A stretch of DNA of 64,000 nucleotides from Metabacillus crassostreae (GTDB taxonomy: Bacteria > Bacillota > Bacilli > Bacillales > Bacillaceae), in contig NZ_JAFBDU010000010.1 in the NCBI RefSeq assembly GCF_016908395.1, positions 62,001-126,000 of the forward strand, given 5' to 3'. Below the pieces are notes generated by a model. The model was given only the letters and a program-made list of their open reading frames with translations. It had not been told where the DNA came from and did not search any database. Position 1 is the stretch's first letter; the number at the start of each line of letters is the position of its first letter. Both the position numbers and the translations under genes were made by a program. Positions 1-7,889 of this stretch are shown here, piece by piece.

Positions 1-904
1 CCTTCTTCTTTTTAAGATCTGAGAAATAACGTTTTTTATTTCCGTCACGTTCTTCAATTTGAATATATGGCTGATCCTTTGTTACAAACTGTTTTAAAAT
101 TTCCTCAACACTTTGTAAATAGCCACCTGGATTGCCACGAACATCTAGCACTAAGCCTTCAATGTTTTCTTTTTCTAATTTTGTTAATGTTTGTTGAAAA
201 TCTTTTGCTGTATTTTCAGAGAAAGAGCTAATTTCAATATATCCGACCTTTTTACCTTCATGCTCCTTTGTACTGCCAAAAACAGTTTCAAGAGGAATTT
301 CATCGCGTACAACATCAAATGTTAATTTTTCCATTGAATTTGGTCGAACTACCTCTATAGCAACCTTTGATCCTTTTTTACCACGAATTTTCAGGACAGT
401 TTCATGTAGATCTAAGCCCTCAACATTTTCTCCGTCAATGCTCACAATTTGATCATTTGGTTGAAGTCCCGCTTTTTCAGCTGGAGAGCCTTTGAAAGGA
501 GAAACAATTGTAACTCTTCCACCCTCCATCCCTACTTCTGCTCCAATTCCTTCAAAGGATGAATCAAGTGATTGTGAAAACTGCTTCGCTGTTTCTTTAT
601 CCATATAAACAGAATATGGATCTTCTAATGTGGAAAGCATTCCTTGAATGGCACCCTCTAAAAGCTCCTCTTCATCTACCTCTTCCACGTATTTTGTTGA
701 TATTAACTCAAGAGCTTGTCTAAACTTATCAAACCCTTCAATTTCTGATGCCTGTTCTTCCGCATTAAACACATTACCAAATGTCGGAATCGCTTCAGAT
801 TTCTTAGGTGAGTTCGTTTGAAGGATATCTTGACCAACATACATACCACCTGCACCCAATGCCAAAGACAATGTCATAAACAATGCTGTTAGTTTTCGAT
901 TCAT
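1..904 (-). CDS. ctpB: Carboxyl-terminal processing protease CtpB (S41 family), 3' part missing
   Basis: The gene runs off the left edge; about 301 N-terminal residues are visible. They show an N-terminal hydrophobic segment (about residues 4-25, a signal anchor), a helical region, a PDZ domain (roughly 85-170, with AGLQPNDQI) and the start of the S41 protease core, including LVLDVRGNPGG. The catalytic Ser/Lys of the family would lie beyond the window, so activity cannot be judged. The start ATG has AGGAGG seven bases upstream. In B. subtilis CtpB is a secreted protease that cleaves SpoIVFA during sporulation, and its gene lies beside ftsEX as here. The family is certain; the orthology call rests mainly on this neighbourhood. 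Confidence 0.9.
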   Translation of the reverse strand, partial: MNRKLTALFMTLSLALGAGGMYVGQDILQTNSPKKSEAIPTFGNVFNAEEQASEIEGFDKFRQALELISTKYVEEVDEEELLEGAIQGMLSTLEDPYSVYMDKETAKQFSQSLDSSFEGIGAEVGMEGGRVTIVSPFKGSPAEKAGLQPNDQIVSIDGENVEGLDLHETVLKIRGKKGSKVAIEVVRPNSMEKLTFDVVRDEIPLETVFGSTKEHEGKKVGYIEISSFSENTAKDFQQTLTKLEKENIEGLVLDVRGNPGGYLQSVEEILKQFVTKDQPYIQIEERDGNKKRYFSDLKKKK

Positions 905-1073
905 CTTTTACCTCCTATTTCTTACGCTGCCACGTTTATGTAATTTGAGCATTAATTAGACTTTTTTTAGTATATGTCATGCTTGGACAAATCATGTAAA
1001 GCAATTTGGGAATAGTTTTCTTGGATTTGAAATTGTGTATGCGAAGAGAGGAAATGGTGCGGATTTTGTCGAG

Positions 1074-1175
1074 ATTTATCTAATCGCTGATAATTTTCAA
1101 TAATCGCTGATAAATCCAGAAAATCGCTGATATTTTCAGAAAATCGCTGATAAATTCTAAGATTGCTGATATCCA
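1074..1175. repeat. Array of a 20-bp-period repeat, copy 1
   Basis: The 11-base core AATCGCTGATA recurs at 1082, 1102, 1122 and 1142, with a degenerate fifth copy at 1162, always exactly 20 bp apart. The nine bases between cores vary but are AT-rich. The same unit in opposite orientation is found at 6219-6309. The array makes an apparent 80-codon frame on the minus strand at 967-1209, which I regard as spurious. The rest of the 905-1305 gap holds only a terminator at 1250-1283. Confidence 0.9.
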
Positions 1176-1249
1176 GCCAAGTGAGATAGTACAAAATGGT
1201 CTCCAACATATCCTCGGACCCAAATGAGCCAATATTTCAGTAAAAACAT

Positions 1250-1283
1250 AACAAAAAACCTCTAAAACAATATGTTTTAGAGG
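1250..1283 (-). terminator. Intrinsic terminator of the M23 hydrolase gene
   Basis: Ten-base perfect arms CCTCTAAAAC (1259-1268) and GTTTTAGAGG (1274-1283) enclose a five-base loop. On the minus strand the hairpin is followed by six T residues (1253-1258). It lies 22 bp past the M23 stop codon. Confidence 0.9.
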
Positions 1284-1305
1284 TGAAAATACGGGTATTG
1301 ATTTA

Positions 1306-2643
1306 TTATGGTAAATAGTTTAAAGGATTCACTGCATTTGCTTGTCCATTCCATGGTCCTTTGTGAATTTCAAAGTGCAGATGCTGACCAGTTGAATGAC
1401 CTGTGTTGCCCATGATACCGATTTGCTGACCCTTTGAAACTGATTGTCCTGCACTTACATATAAAGTTTCCATATGTGCATATAAAGTTGTGTAAACCTG
1501 ACCGCCGATATTGTGAGATATATAAGCAACATTACCATAGCTGCTTGAATAATGTGCACGAATAACCGTACCACTTGCAGATGCAACAATTGGAACATCT
1601 GAACGATTTGCAATATCTATTCCAGCATGTAGCTTGCCCCAACGAGGTCCATATCCTGACGTAAATGAACCAGATGCAGGCCACATGAAAGTTCCACTAG
1701 TTATAGCTGGTTTTTGTGTAGATGCTGAGCTGCCGCCTGAGCTCGAATTACTACTTGAGCTTGATCCAGAGCTAGCATTTGAATTAGAACTCTTACTTGA
1801 AGCCGCTGCTGCTTCAGCTCTTTTTCTTTCTTCAGCTTGACGCTTTGCTTCTTCCGCTGCTCTAGCTGCTGCTTCACGCTGTCTTTGCTCTTCAAGTGCG
1901 ATAGCTTTCTTTTGTTCAGCTAAAAATGCCGCTTCGTCTTCTAATACATGTTTTTCATGTAAAGCTTCATCATGCTGCTTTTCTACTGTAGCCATTAATT
2001 CTTCTTTTTTATTCTTTTGAACTTCTAATTGAGCTTTTAAATCTTCTAATTCTGTTAGTGCTGCTTTTAATTCTTTTAGTTTATTATTTAGATCTGCCTC
2101 TGTTTGCTCTAGCAAAAGTTTGTCAGCTTCATGTGCTTTAATAATTTCTTTATCAGCTTCAACAATTGTTGTTACTGCATTAACACGACCTACGAAGTCG
2201 CCAAAGCTTTGAGCACCTAGTAGCACATCTAAATAGCTAACAACGCCTCCACTTTCTTGTAGAGAACGAGCACGATCTTCTAACAATTTATTGCGCTCAG
2301 CTATGCGTGCTTTTACTTCATCTATTTGGATTTTAAGCTCTTCAATTTCTTTTTTAGCTTCTTCAATACCAGCTTCTTTTTCTCTAATTTTTCCGTTGAT
2401 TTCAGCATATTGAAGATCGATCTTTTTTATTTCACTGTTAAGCTTTTGCTCTTCTTGCTCTAGCTTAGAAATTTCGCTATCTTTATTTTCAAGACTAGAA
2501 GATACGTCTGATTGTTTTTTTTCAATTTCTTGCTTTTTTTCCTGTAACGTTTGAGCGAAGGTTGTATTACTAGCTGGAAGCAATAACCCGCTTGTCCCAA
2601 CAACGGCAGCCAAACTGTATGTCATTAGCTTTCTTTTCATCAT
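1306..2643 (-). CDS. Secreted EnvC-like murein hydrolase (coiled coil plus M23/LytM domain)
   Basis: A 445-residue protein with a signal peptide (probable cleavage after Ala30), a long charged coiled coil (about 32-275), an Ala- then Ser/Gly-rich linker (about 255-315) and a C-terminal LytM/M23 endopeptidase domain. The zinc and catalytic residues are all present: H339 and D343 in HAGID, and H421/H423 in HLHFE, so this should be an active peptidoglycan endopeptidase rather than an EnvC-like activator. The gene sits directly downstream of ftsEX, the complex that controls coiled-coil hydrolases (PcsB in streptococci, CwlO in B. subtilis, EnvC in E. coli). It is therefore a good candidate for an FtsEX-controlled enzyme; this link is inference. 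GGGGAGG precedes two adjacent ATGs; the second (2640) has the better spacing. Confidence 0.88.
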   Translation of the reverse strand: MMKRKLMTYSLAAVVGTSGLLLPASNTTFAQTLQEKKQEIEKKQSDVSSSLENKDSEISKLEQEEQKLNSEIKKIDLQYAEINGKIREKEAGIEEAKKEIEELKIQIDEVKARIAERNKLLEDRARSLQESGGVVSYLDVLLGAQSFGDFVGRVNAVTTIVEADKEIIKAHEADKLLLEQTEADLNNKLKELKAALTELEDLKAQLEVQKNKKEELMATVEKQHDEALHEKHVLEDEAAFLAEQKKAIALEEQRQREAAARAAEEAKRQAEERKRAEAAAASSKSSNSNASSGSSSSSNSSSGGSSASTQKPAITSGTFMWPASGSFTSGYGPRWGKLHAGIDIANRSDVPIVASASGTVIRAHYSSSYGNVAYISHNIGGQVYTTLYAHMETLYVSAGQSVSKGQQIGIMGNTGHSTGQHLHFEIHKGPWNGQANAVNPLNYLP

Positions 2644-2715
2644 GTTTCCTCCCCAAATGTTATGTAGCTTTACTATATTAAAGCTAGTAAACTAGCAATC
2701 AAGATGATTGCTAGT

Positions 2716-3606
2716 TTATGCTCTTAAAAATTTTCGAACAGACATTAAGCTTCCCCATATACCGATAAGTGCACCGATACAGATAAGGATGGCTGAAACC
2801 TGGAATACAAAAGGATTGAATGGTAAAAATTCGATAAATGAGCCTTGAAGCTTTGGTAGAGCCCATGTGTATAGAGATTTGTAACCAATCACGATTAGCA
2901 CAATTGGAATTATCGCTCCAAAGACTCCTAGGAATAAACCTTCCAAGAAGAACGGCCAGCGAATAAATCCGTTCGTTGCACCAACAAGTCTCATAATCTC
3001 AATTTCACGTTGACGTGCCATGATTGTTATTTTAATTGTGTTAGAGATTAGGAACATGGCTGTAAAAACAAGTCCAATAATTAACCCTAAACCAATATTT
3101 CTTGCAACAGAAATGGCTTTAAACAGCTTTTCAACCTGATCTTGTCCATATCTTACTTTAGAAGCATTTTCTATATTCGTCAGTTTTTCAGCTACAGCAC
3201 TTGTATCCTGCGGGTTCTTTGCTTTAACAATAAACACGTCATTTAACGGGTTATTTTGTTCAAACAACTCAAACGATCGTCCTTCTTCTCCCATACTTTC
3301 AACTAAATTATCTAGTTCTTTTTCTTTTGGAGAGAAAACAACTGATTCTACCTGACTGATCTTTTCTATGTCACTTTTTAGCTTTGCTTGCGCTTCTTCA
3401 TTTGCTGTTACGTCAACTAGTACTCGAATCTCAACATCATTTTCAAGATTAGATGCAACATGATTAAGGTTCATCATGATAACTAGGAATGTTCCTACTA
3501 AAATTAACGTCACAGTCACTGCACTTACTGACGCAAAGGTCATCCATGCATTTCTTGCTAAGCTTTTTAAACTTTCTCTGAAGTGACGACCAAGAGCATT
3601 AATCAT
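2716..3606 (-). CDS. ftsX: Cell-division ABC transporter permease FtsX
   Basis: FtsX is the membrane subunit of the FtsEX complex, which couples ATP hydrolysis in the cytosol to activation of peptidoglycan hydrolases outside. With the start chosen here it has 296 residues: one N-terminal transmembrane segment after the GRHFRESLKSL region, a large extracellular domain, then three transmembrane segments at the C-terminus. An upstream in-frame ATG (3636) exists, but it is poorly placed and would give a non-family N-terminus. The ATG at 3606 has GAGGGGAG upstream and overlaps the ftsE stop in ATGATTAA, so the two genes are translationally coupled. Confidence 0.95.
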   Translation of the reverse strand: MINALGRHFRESLKSLARNAWMTFASVSAVTVTLILVGTFLVIMMNLNHVASNLENDVEIRVLVDVTANEEAQAKLKSDIEKISQVESVVFSPKEKELDNLVESMGEEGRSFELFEQNNPLNDVFIVKAKNPQDTSAVAEKLTNIENASKVRYGQDQVEKLFKAISVARNIGLGLIIGLVFTAMFLISNTIKITIMARQREIEIMRLVGATNGFIRWPFFLEGLFLGVFGAIIPIVLIVIGYKSLYTWALPKLQGSFIEFLPFNPFVFQVSAILICIGALIGIWGSLMSVRKFLRA

Positions 3607-4285
3607 ATAAACCATACTCCCCTCTTGCTTCATCACGGACTATTTTTCCATCCTCAACTGCGATGACACGCTTTTTTAATGTATTTACAATTTCTTTGTT
3701 GTGAGTTGCCATGACAATTGTTGTGCCACGATTATTGATTTCCTCGAACAAATGCATGATTTCCCATGAAGTATCAGGATCAAGGTTACCTGTTGGCTCA
3801 TCGGCAATCATAACGGATGGGTTATTGACAATGGAACGTGCAATTGACACACGCTGCTGCTCTCCCCCAGAAAGTTCGTTAGGGAAAAATCTAGCTTTAT
3901 GCTTTAACTGAACTAAATCAAGTACATCTAGTACTCTCTTTTTTATTGTTTTTGGTGTTTCACCAATTACTTCTAATGCAAATGCGACATTTTCAAATAC
4001 TGTTAATTTCGGTAATAGCTTAAAGTCTTGGAAAACGACTCCAATATTACGTCTTAGCATTGGTACTTTTGCTTCCTTTAGCTTTGAAAGATCAACACCA
4101 TTTATGACAATTTTACCGCTAGAAGGTTTTTCTTCACGATACATCATCTTAATAAACGTTGATTTTCCTGCTCCACTAGGTCCAACGACATAAACGAACT
4201 CGCCTTGGTTTATCATTATATCTATACCATTTATGGCCAAAACACCATTTGGATATGTTTTATATACTTCTGACATTTCTATCAT
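3599..4285 (-). CDS. ftsE: Cell-division ABC transporter ATPase FtsE
   Basis: A 228-residue ABC ATPase with Walker A GPSGAGKS (35-42), signature LSGGEQQR, Walker B VMIADEPTG and an H-loop (MATHN). It powers FtsX, the permease encoded immediately downstream with an 8-base overlap. In B. subtilis FtsEX works upstream of cell-wall hydrolase CwlO and influences entry into sporulation. The gene is first in the ftsE-ftsX-(M23) run; a short leader with an extended -10 promoter candidate lies about 100 bp upstream. Confidence 0.96.
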   Translation of the reverse strand: MIEMSEVYKTYPNGVLAINGIDIMINQGEFVYVVGPSGAGKSTFIKMMYREEKPSSGKIVINGVDLSKLKEAKVPMLRRNIGVVFQDFKLLPKLTVFENVAFALEVIGETPKTIKKRVLDVLDLVQLKHKARFFPNELSGGEQQRVSIARSIVNNPSVMIADEPTGNLDPDTSWEIMHLFEEINNRGTTIVMATHNKEIVNTLKKRVIAVEDGKIVRDEARGEYGLYD

Positions 4286-4317
4286 ATAGAACCACCTAAA
4301 GTTGTTTTTTTGGATAA

Positions 4318-4347
4318 CAGTCGATTGTTGTCGATAATTGTCGACTG
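4318..4347. promoter_or_regulatory. Inverted repeat with TTGTCGA-like boxes in the ftsE leader
   Basis: CAGTCGA (4318-4324) and TCGACTG (4341-4347) form a perfect 7-base inverted repeat with a 16-base spacer. Inside lie two direct TTGTCGA copies (about 4328 and 4338), resembling Spo0A boxes (TTGTCGAA). A separate TGTCGAA lies near 4460. The role is unknown; the Spo0A reading is only a resemblance. Confidence 0.35.
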
Positions 4348-4388
4348 AATAGACATAGTAATTCCTTGTCTATTAAACTACAAAATTT

Positions 4389-4397
4389 ATTATAACA
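4389..4397 (-). promoter_or_regulatory. Candidate extended -10 promoter for ftsEX
   Basis: On the minus strand the sequence reads TGTTATAAT, a perfect -10 hexamer with the TG extension, about 105 bp upstream of the ftsE start. No good -35 box is visible, which is compatible with an extended -10 promoter. Confidence 0.45.
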
Positions 4398-4611
4398 TCA
4401 AAATGCAACAAATATAGACTAAATAATGTTACATTTTCATTTCAACGCATGTAATTTGTGTCGAACACCTGCTGTAGAGGGCATTTTAAGGAGAACGATG
4501 GGGGAATGTTATATTTTGGAGACTGGTATAAAAGCGCTATTATTTATGTTTTATTTTAGAACTATTTGACTATATTTTCAAGAAAAAATAAAATATTGTT
4601 GCTTTATGCTA
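4398..4611. other. Intergenic stretch without recognisable feature
   Basis: Between the ftsE promoter candidate and the cccB terminator I see AT-rich sequence and a single TGTCGAA near 4460, but no credible gene, RNA or repeat. Confidence 0.5.
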
Positions 4612-4640
4612 ATAAAAAAGATGACTTTATAAGCCATCTT
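4612..4640 (-). terminator. Intrinsic terminator of cccB
   Basis: Ten-base arms (4618-4627 and 4631-4640, one G-U pair on the minus strand) with a three-base loop, followed on the minus strand by a T run. It lies 12 bp after the cccB stop. Confidence 0.85.
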
Positions 4641-4651
4641 CTTTTCGAAAA

Positions 4652-4984
4652 CTATTTCTTTTCAGCTAACCATGATGCAACAACTTCAGCATCTGCTTCA
4701 TTTAGCAACCCTTTAGGCATATTTCCTTGTCCATTAAGGATAATACTTTCAATCGCAGCTTGATCATACTTTCCACCAACTTCTGTTAAGTTTGGTCCTG
4801 AAGCTCCTTCAAGATTACGACCATGGCAGCCAATACAGTTTTGTTGATAAATTTCCTCTGCATCTCCGCTAGCTGTTGTTGTTCCTTCAGTAGAATCCGC
4901 TTCATCAGCTGGTTCTTCTGCACCACCACATGCTCCTAAAATCACAGAAGTACCAAGTAACAATGCTAGTAACTTATGTTTCAT
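4652..4984 (-). CDS. cccB: Membrane-anchored cytochrome c-551 (lipoprotein)
   Basis: A 110-residue lipoprotein: signal peptide with lipobox LGAC (lipidated Cys19), an acidic Thr-rich tether (20-40) and a small class I c-type cytochrome domain. Haem attachment is C50-I-G-C53-H54, and Met89 in GNMP is the expected distal ligand. It should carry electrons on the outer face of the membrane to a terminal oxidase. Length and the position between ftsE and yvjA match B. subtilis CccB. AGGAGG lies eight bases before the ATG. It has its own terminator and looks monocistronic. Confidence 0.93.
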   Translation of the reverse strand: MKHKLLALLLGTSVILGACGGAEEPADEADSTEGTTTASGDAEEIYQQNCIGCHGRNLEGASGPNLTEVGGKYDQAAIESIILNGQGNMPKGLLNEADAEVVASWLAEKK

Positions 4985-5062
4985 TTTACATACCTCCTAA
5001 CAAACCTCATTATGTAGAACATTCATCAATTACTATACAATACCATTGATATTATAACCATT

Positions 5063-5929
5063 CTAAACCCTTTTGAAACCTTCCCCTAACACCTCAGAAG
5101 CATCTGTAACAGTAACAAAAGCATTTGGATCAATACTTCTTACAAGCTGCTTCAGCTTAGTGAATTCTGTTTGATCAACAACACACATTAATACAGGTCT
5201 TTCATTATTCGTAAAGCCACCATGTGCAGAAAGCCTTGTCACACCACGATCAATTTCATTTAAAATGGCATGCTGAACTTCTTCTTGCTTTGTTGTAATA
5301 ATCATCGTCATCTTTGAACGTCCCCAGCCAATTTGAACGATATCAATTGTTTTACTTGTTACATAAAGTCCAACTAAAGCATAAAGTCCACGTTCAATAT
5401 CGAACACAAATGCTGCACTTAAGACGATTAACCCATCAATTAACGCAACACAAGTACCTAATGACAAGCCCGTATATTTATGAATAATTTGTGCAGCTAA
5501 ATCTGTACCACCAGTTGACGCCTTTCCTCTAAAAACAATCCCAAGACCAAGACCAATGCAAATCCCACCAAAAAGAGAACCTAATAACGGATCCATTGTT
5601 GCCGGCTCCCAATCCCTTGTTAAAAAAACAACAAACGGTAGAAAAATGGTGCCAATCAATGTTTTAAATCCAAATTGTTTTCCTAATAAAATCACACCTG
5701 CAATAAATAAAGGAATATTAAACGCCCACTGTACATAAGCCGGCTCTAAACCTAAAGTAGCATCAAATATCGTACTAATTCCACTTACTCCCCCAGATGC
5801 AACCCGGTTAGGCAGTAAAAATAAATTAAAACCAATCGCAACAGTCGCTGATCCTAACAAAATGTATATGTATTCAAGTAGCGTGTTGAATTTAGGATGA
5901 TAAGTATAATTTCGTTTCTTCATATTCAT
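5063..5929 (-). CDS. yvjA: YitT-family membrane protein (DUF2179 C-terminus), YvjA-like
   Basis: A 288-residue integral membrane protein. About five or six hydrophobic segments occupy residues 15-190 (including a GGVSGISTI motif typical of the YitT family), followed by a cytosolic DUF2179 domain (about 205-285). B. subtilis has several paralogues (YitT, YpjC, YvjA and others), and the position between cccB and prfB matches YvjA. The function is unestablished; transport has been suggested from topology only. GAGGAGGG lies 12 bases before the ATG, slightly far. No operon partner is evident. Confidence 0.88.
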   Translation of the reverse strand: MNMKKRNYTYHPKFNTLLEYIYILLGSATVAIGFNLFLLPNRVASGGVSGISTIFDATLGLEPAYVQWAFNIPLFIAGVILLGKQFGFKTLIGTIFLPFVVFLTRDWEPATMDPLLGSLFGGICIGLGLGIVFRGKASTGGTDLAAQIIHKYTGLSLGTCVALIDGLIVLSAAFVFDIERGLYALVGLYVTSKTIDIVQIGWGRSKMTMIITTKQEEVQHAILNEIDRGVTRLSAHGGFTNNERPVLMCVVDQTEFTKLKQLVRSIDPNAFVTVTDASEVLGEGFKRV

Positions 5930-6218
5930 ATCGTAAGCTCGCCCTCCTCTTTCAAAAATCTAAAACCCTAGATGAGTATAGCACTCGCCATTTTATCTGT
6001 GAATAACAGTTAAATAACGTGTTAACGGAGTAAAGAGTTGTGATTGGAAGACTATTCTTCTTTTTATGTAGTATTTGCTATTTGTGCTGAAAAATTCTGG
6101 AGATGGGGGGAGAAACTTGTGGTTTCCTAGTATTTTGGAGGCTGATGGAGCTATTTTTGACTATACTTAGGGTTGTTTTCGTACTTTTGGGCTCCATCTG
6201 GTTGCAGGTAATCGGGGT
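5930..6218. other. Intergenic stretch, no feature recognised
   Basis: Upstream of yvjA and downstream of prfB. It should hold the yvjA promoter, but no clear -35/-10 pair is seen. The right part of this gap contains repeat array 2 and the prfB terminator. Confidence 0.5.
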
Positions 6219-6309
6219 TATCGGCGATTCTGGGGATTTATCGGCGATTTTTCTGATTTATCAGCGATTCTGGGAATTTATCGGCGATTTTCCGGATTTA
6301 TCAGCGATT
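6219..6309. repeat. Array of a 20-bp-period repeat, copy 2
   Basis: The core TATCRGCGATT recurs at 6219, 6239, 6259, 6279 and 6299, exactly 20 bp apart. It is the reverse complement of the unit at 1082-1172, so the two arrays are in opposite orientation about 5.1 kb apart. The linker is richer in G/T here. A 92-codon frame through this array (6103-6381) is most likely an artefact of the repeat. Confidence 0.9.
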
Positions 6310-6410
6310 AGACTATTTTCGACAAAAACCTCACCCATCACATCTAGTTTGAGAGCCCAGAATGAGGTAGCTGCCTCCTAGTCCATGTTGCCCTTACTAA
6401 AATTGACTAA

Positions 6411-6444
6411 CAAAAAAAGCAACCCAACTTAATGTCGAGTTGCT
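6411..6444 (-). terminator. Intrinsic terminator of prfB
   Basis: Eleven-base arms (6418-6428 and 6434-6444, two G-U pairs on the minus strand) with loop ATTAA, followed by seven T residues on the minus strand. It lies 8 bp beyond the prfB stop. Confidence 0.92.
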
Positions 6445-6452
6445 TCCATCTA

Positions 6453-7557
6453 TTATTGAGATAACTTAGAACGAAGAAACGCATCAATAAACGGATCTAA
6501 TTCTCCATCCATTACAGCGTGCACGTTACCAATTTCAGTGTTCGTACGGTGATCCTTAACCATTGAATATGGGTGGAACACGTATGAACGAATTTGGCTT
6601 CCCCAGCCGATGTCTTTTTGCTCGCCACGGATTTCAGCAAGCTCTGCTTCTTGTTCTTCGATTCGTTTTTGATACAGCTTTGCTTGAAGCATTTTCATTG
6701 CACGCTCACGGTTTTTGATCTGTGAACGCTCTGTTTGACATGTTACAACTATATTTGTTGGTACATGCGTAATACGTACTGCAGAGTCTGTTGTATTGAT
6801 ATGCTGACCACCTGCACCACTTGCACGGTACGTATCAACTTTCAAATCCTCTGTACGAATTTCAATGTCGATTTCTTCATTGAATTCTGGCATGATTTCA
6901 CATGATACAAATGAAGTATGTCGGCGACCTGATGAGTCAAACGGTGAAATACGAACTAAACGGTGTACACCTTTTTCTGCTTTTAAATAGCCATATGCGT
7001 TATGACCTTTAATGAGAAGAGTGACACTTTTAATTCCCGCTTCATCTCCTGGTAGATAATCAAGAGTTTCCACTTTAAAGCCTTTTTTCTCAGCCCAACG
7101 TGTGTACATACGAAGAAGCATTGAGCCCCAGTCTTGTGATTCTGTTCCACCAGCACCTGGGTGAAGCTCTAAAATTGCATTATTTTTATCATGCTGCTCG
7201 CTTAATAAAAGCTGAAGTTCAAAGTCATTTAGCTGAGAAACTAAGTCTTTCAATTCTGACTCAAGCTCTGCCTGTAAATCCTCATCTTCTTCTTCTTTGA
7301 CAAGCTCATATGTTAATTGAAGATTTTCATATGATTCAAACAAATTATGAAATTGATCAACCATTTCCTTTAACGCATTTGTTTCATTAATAACAGCTTG
7401 TGCAGCGTTTTGGTTATCCCAGAAATCAGGTGCAGTCATTTGCCCTTCAAGCTGAGAGATACGTGCTTCTTTTATATCGAGGTCAAAGAGACCCCCTAAA
7501 GTCCGCTAAACGTTTAGCTGTTTTTTCAAGCTCTTGACGAATTTCTACTAATTCCAT
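6453..7557 (-). CDS. prfB: Peptide chain release factor 2, made by programmed +1 frameshift
   Basis: RF2 reads UGA and UAA stop codons on the ribosome. The product is encoded by two segments: 24 codons from the ATG at 7557, then, after skipping base 7485, the remaining 343 codons. The combined 367 residues match the family length. Stop recognition tripeptide SPF is at about 204-206 and the peptidyl-hydrolysis motif GGQ at about 249-251. A naive caller would start at the internal ATG (7439) and lose the N-terminus. The upstream ATG starts a protein with typical RF2 N-terminal sequence ([12 protein letters not shown]). The gene lies upstream of yvjA and downstream of secA, as in B. subtilis. 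Confidence 0.96.
7482..7497 (-). promoter_or_regulatory. RF2 autoregulatory +1 frameshift site
   Basis: The minus strand reads AGGGGG, then TCT, then CTT TGA C. This is the canonical RF2 frameshift signal: an internal Shine-Dalgarno-like stimulator just upstream of the slippery CUU with an in-frame UGA. When RF2 is scarce the ribosome pauses at UGA, slips +1 and makes more RF2. Confidence 0.95.
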
Positions 7558-7629
7558 TACAGTCACCTCATGATTATTTTAGGCTGATTTAAATACGTAA
7601 TTGTTCGTTTAAAATAGTTCGTTCCATTT

Positions 7630-7735
7630 CGCTGCAGACACTGCTTTCCGCGGGGAGGAAGCTGAGCCTCCTCGGCTACGCCTGTGGGGTCTCAGCCTTT
7701 CCTCTACACCCGCAGGAGTCAGTGTCTTCCGCTCC
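7630..7735. repeat. Long imperfect palindrome, dispersed Bacillaceae-type intergenic repeat
   Basis: A GC-rich island between secA and prfB with nested complementary arms: AGACACTG (7636-7643) with CAGTGTCT (7720-7727), CCGCGGG with CCCGCAGG further in, and GCTGAG (7661-7666) with CTCAGC (7691-7696). The whole can fold into one long hairpin. From memory, very similar units occur many times between genes of Bacillus-related genomes. The base composition differs sharply from the flanks. The rest of this gap holds the secA terminator hairpin. Confidence 0.75.
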
Positions 7736-7817
7736 ATTCCACTATAGTGTTTAAAACAAAAATTTCTTGAGAAATCAGCCTTTTTGATAAACCTATTATA
7801 TGATATTTTCGCAACAA

Positions 7818-7842
7818 GAGAGAGGTGATTAGCACCTCTCTC
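7818..7842 (-). terminator. Hairpin terminator after secA
   Basis: Perfect ten-base arms GAGAGAGGTG and CACCTCTCTC around a five-base loop, 48 bp past the secA stop. The T tract on the minus strand is weak (TTGTTGCGA), so termination may be incomplete. Confidence 0.7.
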
Positions 7843-7889
7843 AGTTTAGTCATTAGTCTATTATATCCTTGTATGGATCTTAATGCTAA

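Noticed and set aside
1074-1175. Possible CRISPR array
   Set aside because: Unit plus spacer is only 20 bp, spacers are 9 bp, and no cas genes are in the window.
967-1209. 80-codon open frame on the minus strand
   Set aside because: It is composed largely of the 20-bp repeat, with a 60-base (20-codon) periodicity that mechanically produces alternating LSAI and IYQRF; no ribosome-binding site.
6103-6381. 92-codon open frame on the plus strand
   Set aside because: Same repeat artefact in the other array; it gives the same peptide pattern from unrelated flanks.
6453-7439. prfB as a gene starting at the internal ATG
   Set aside because: The canonical frameshift site and a family-like N-terminus lie directly upstream.
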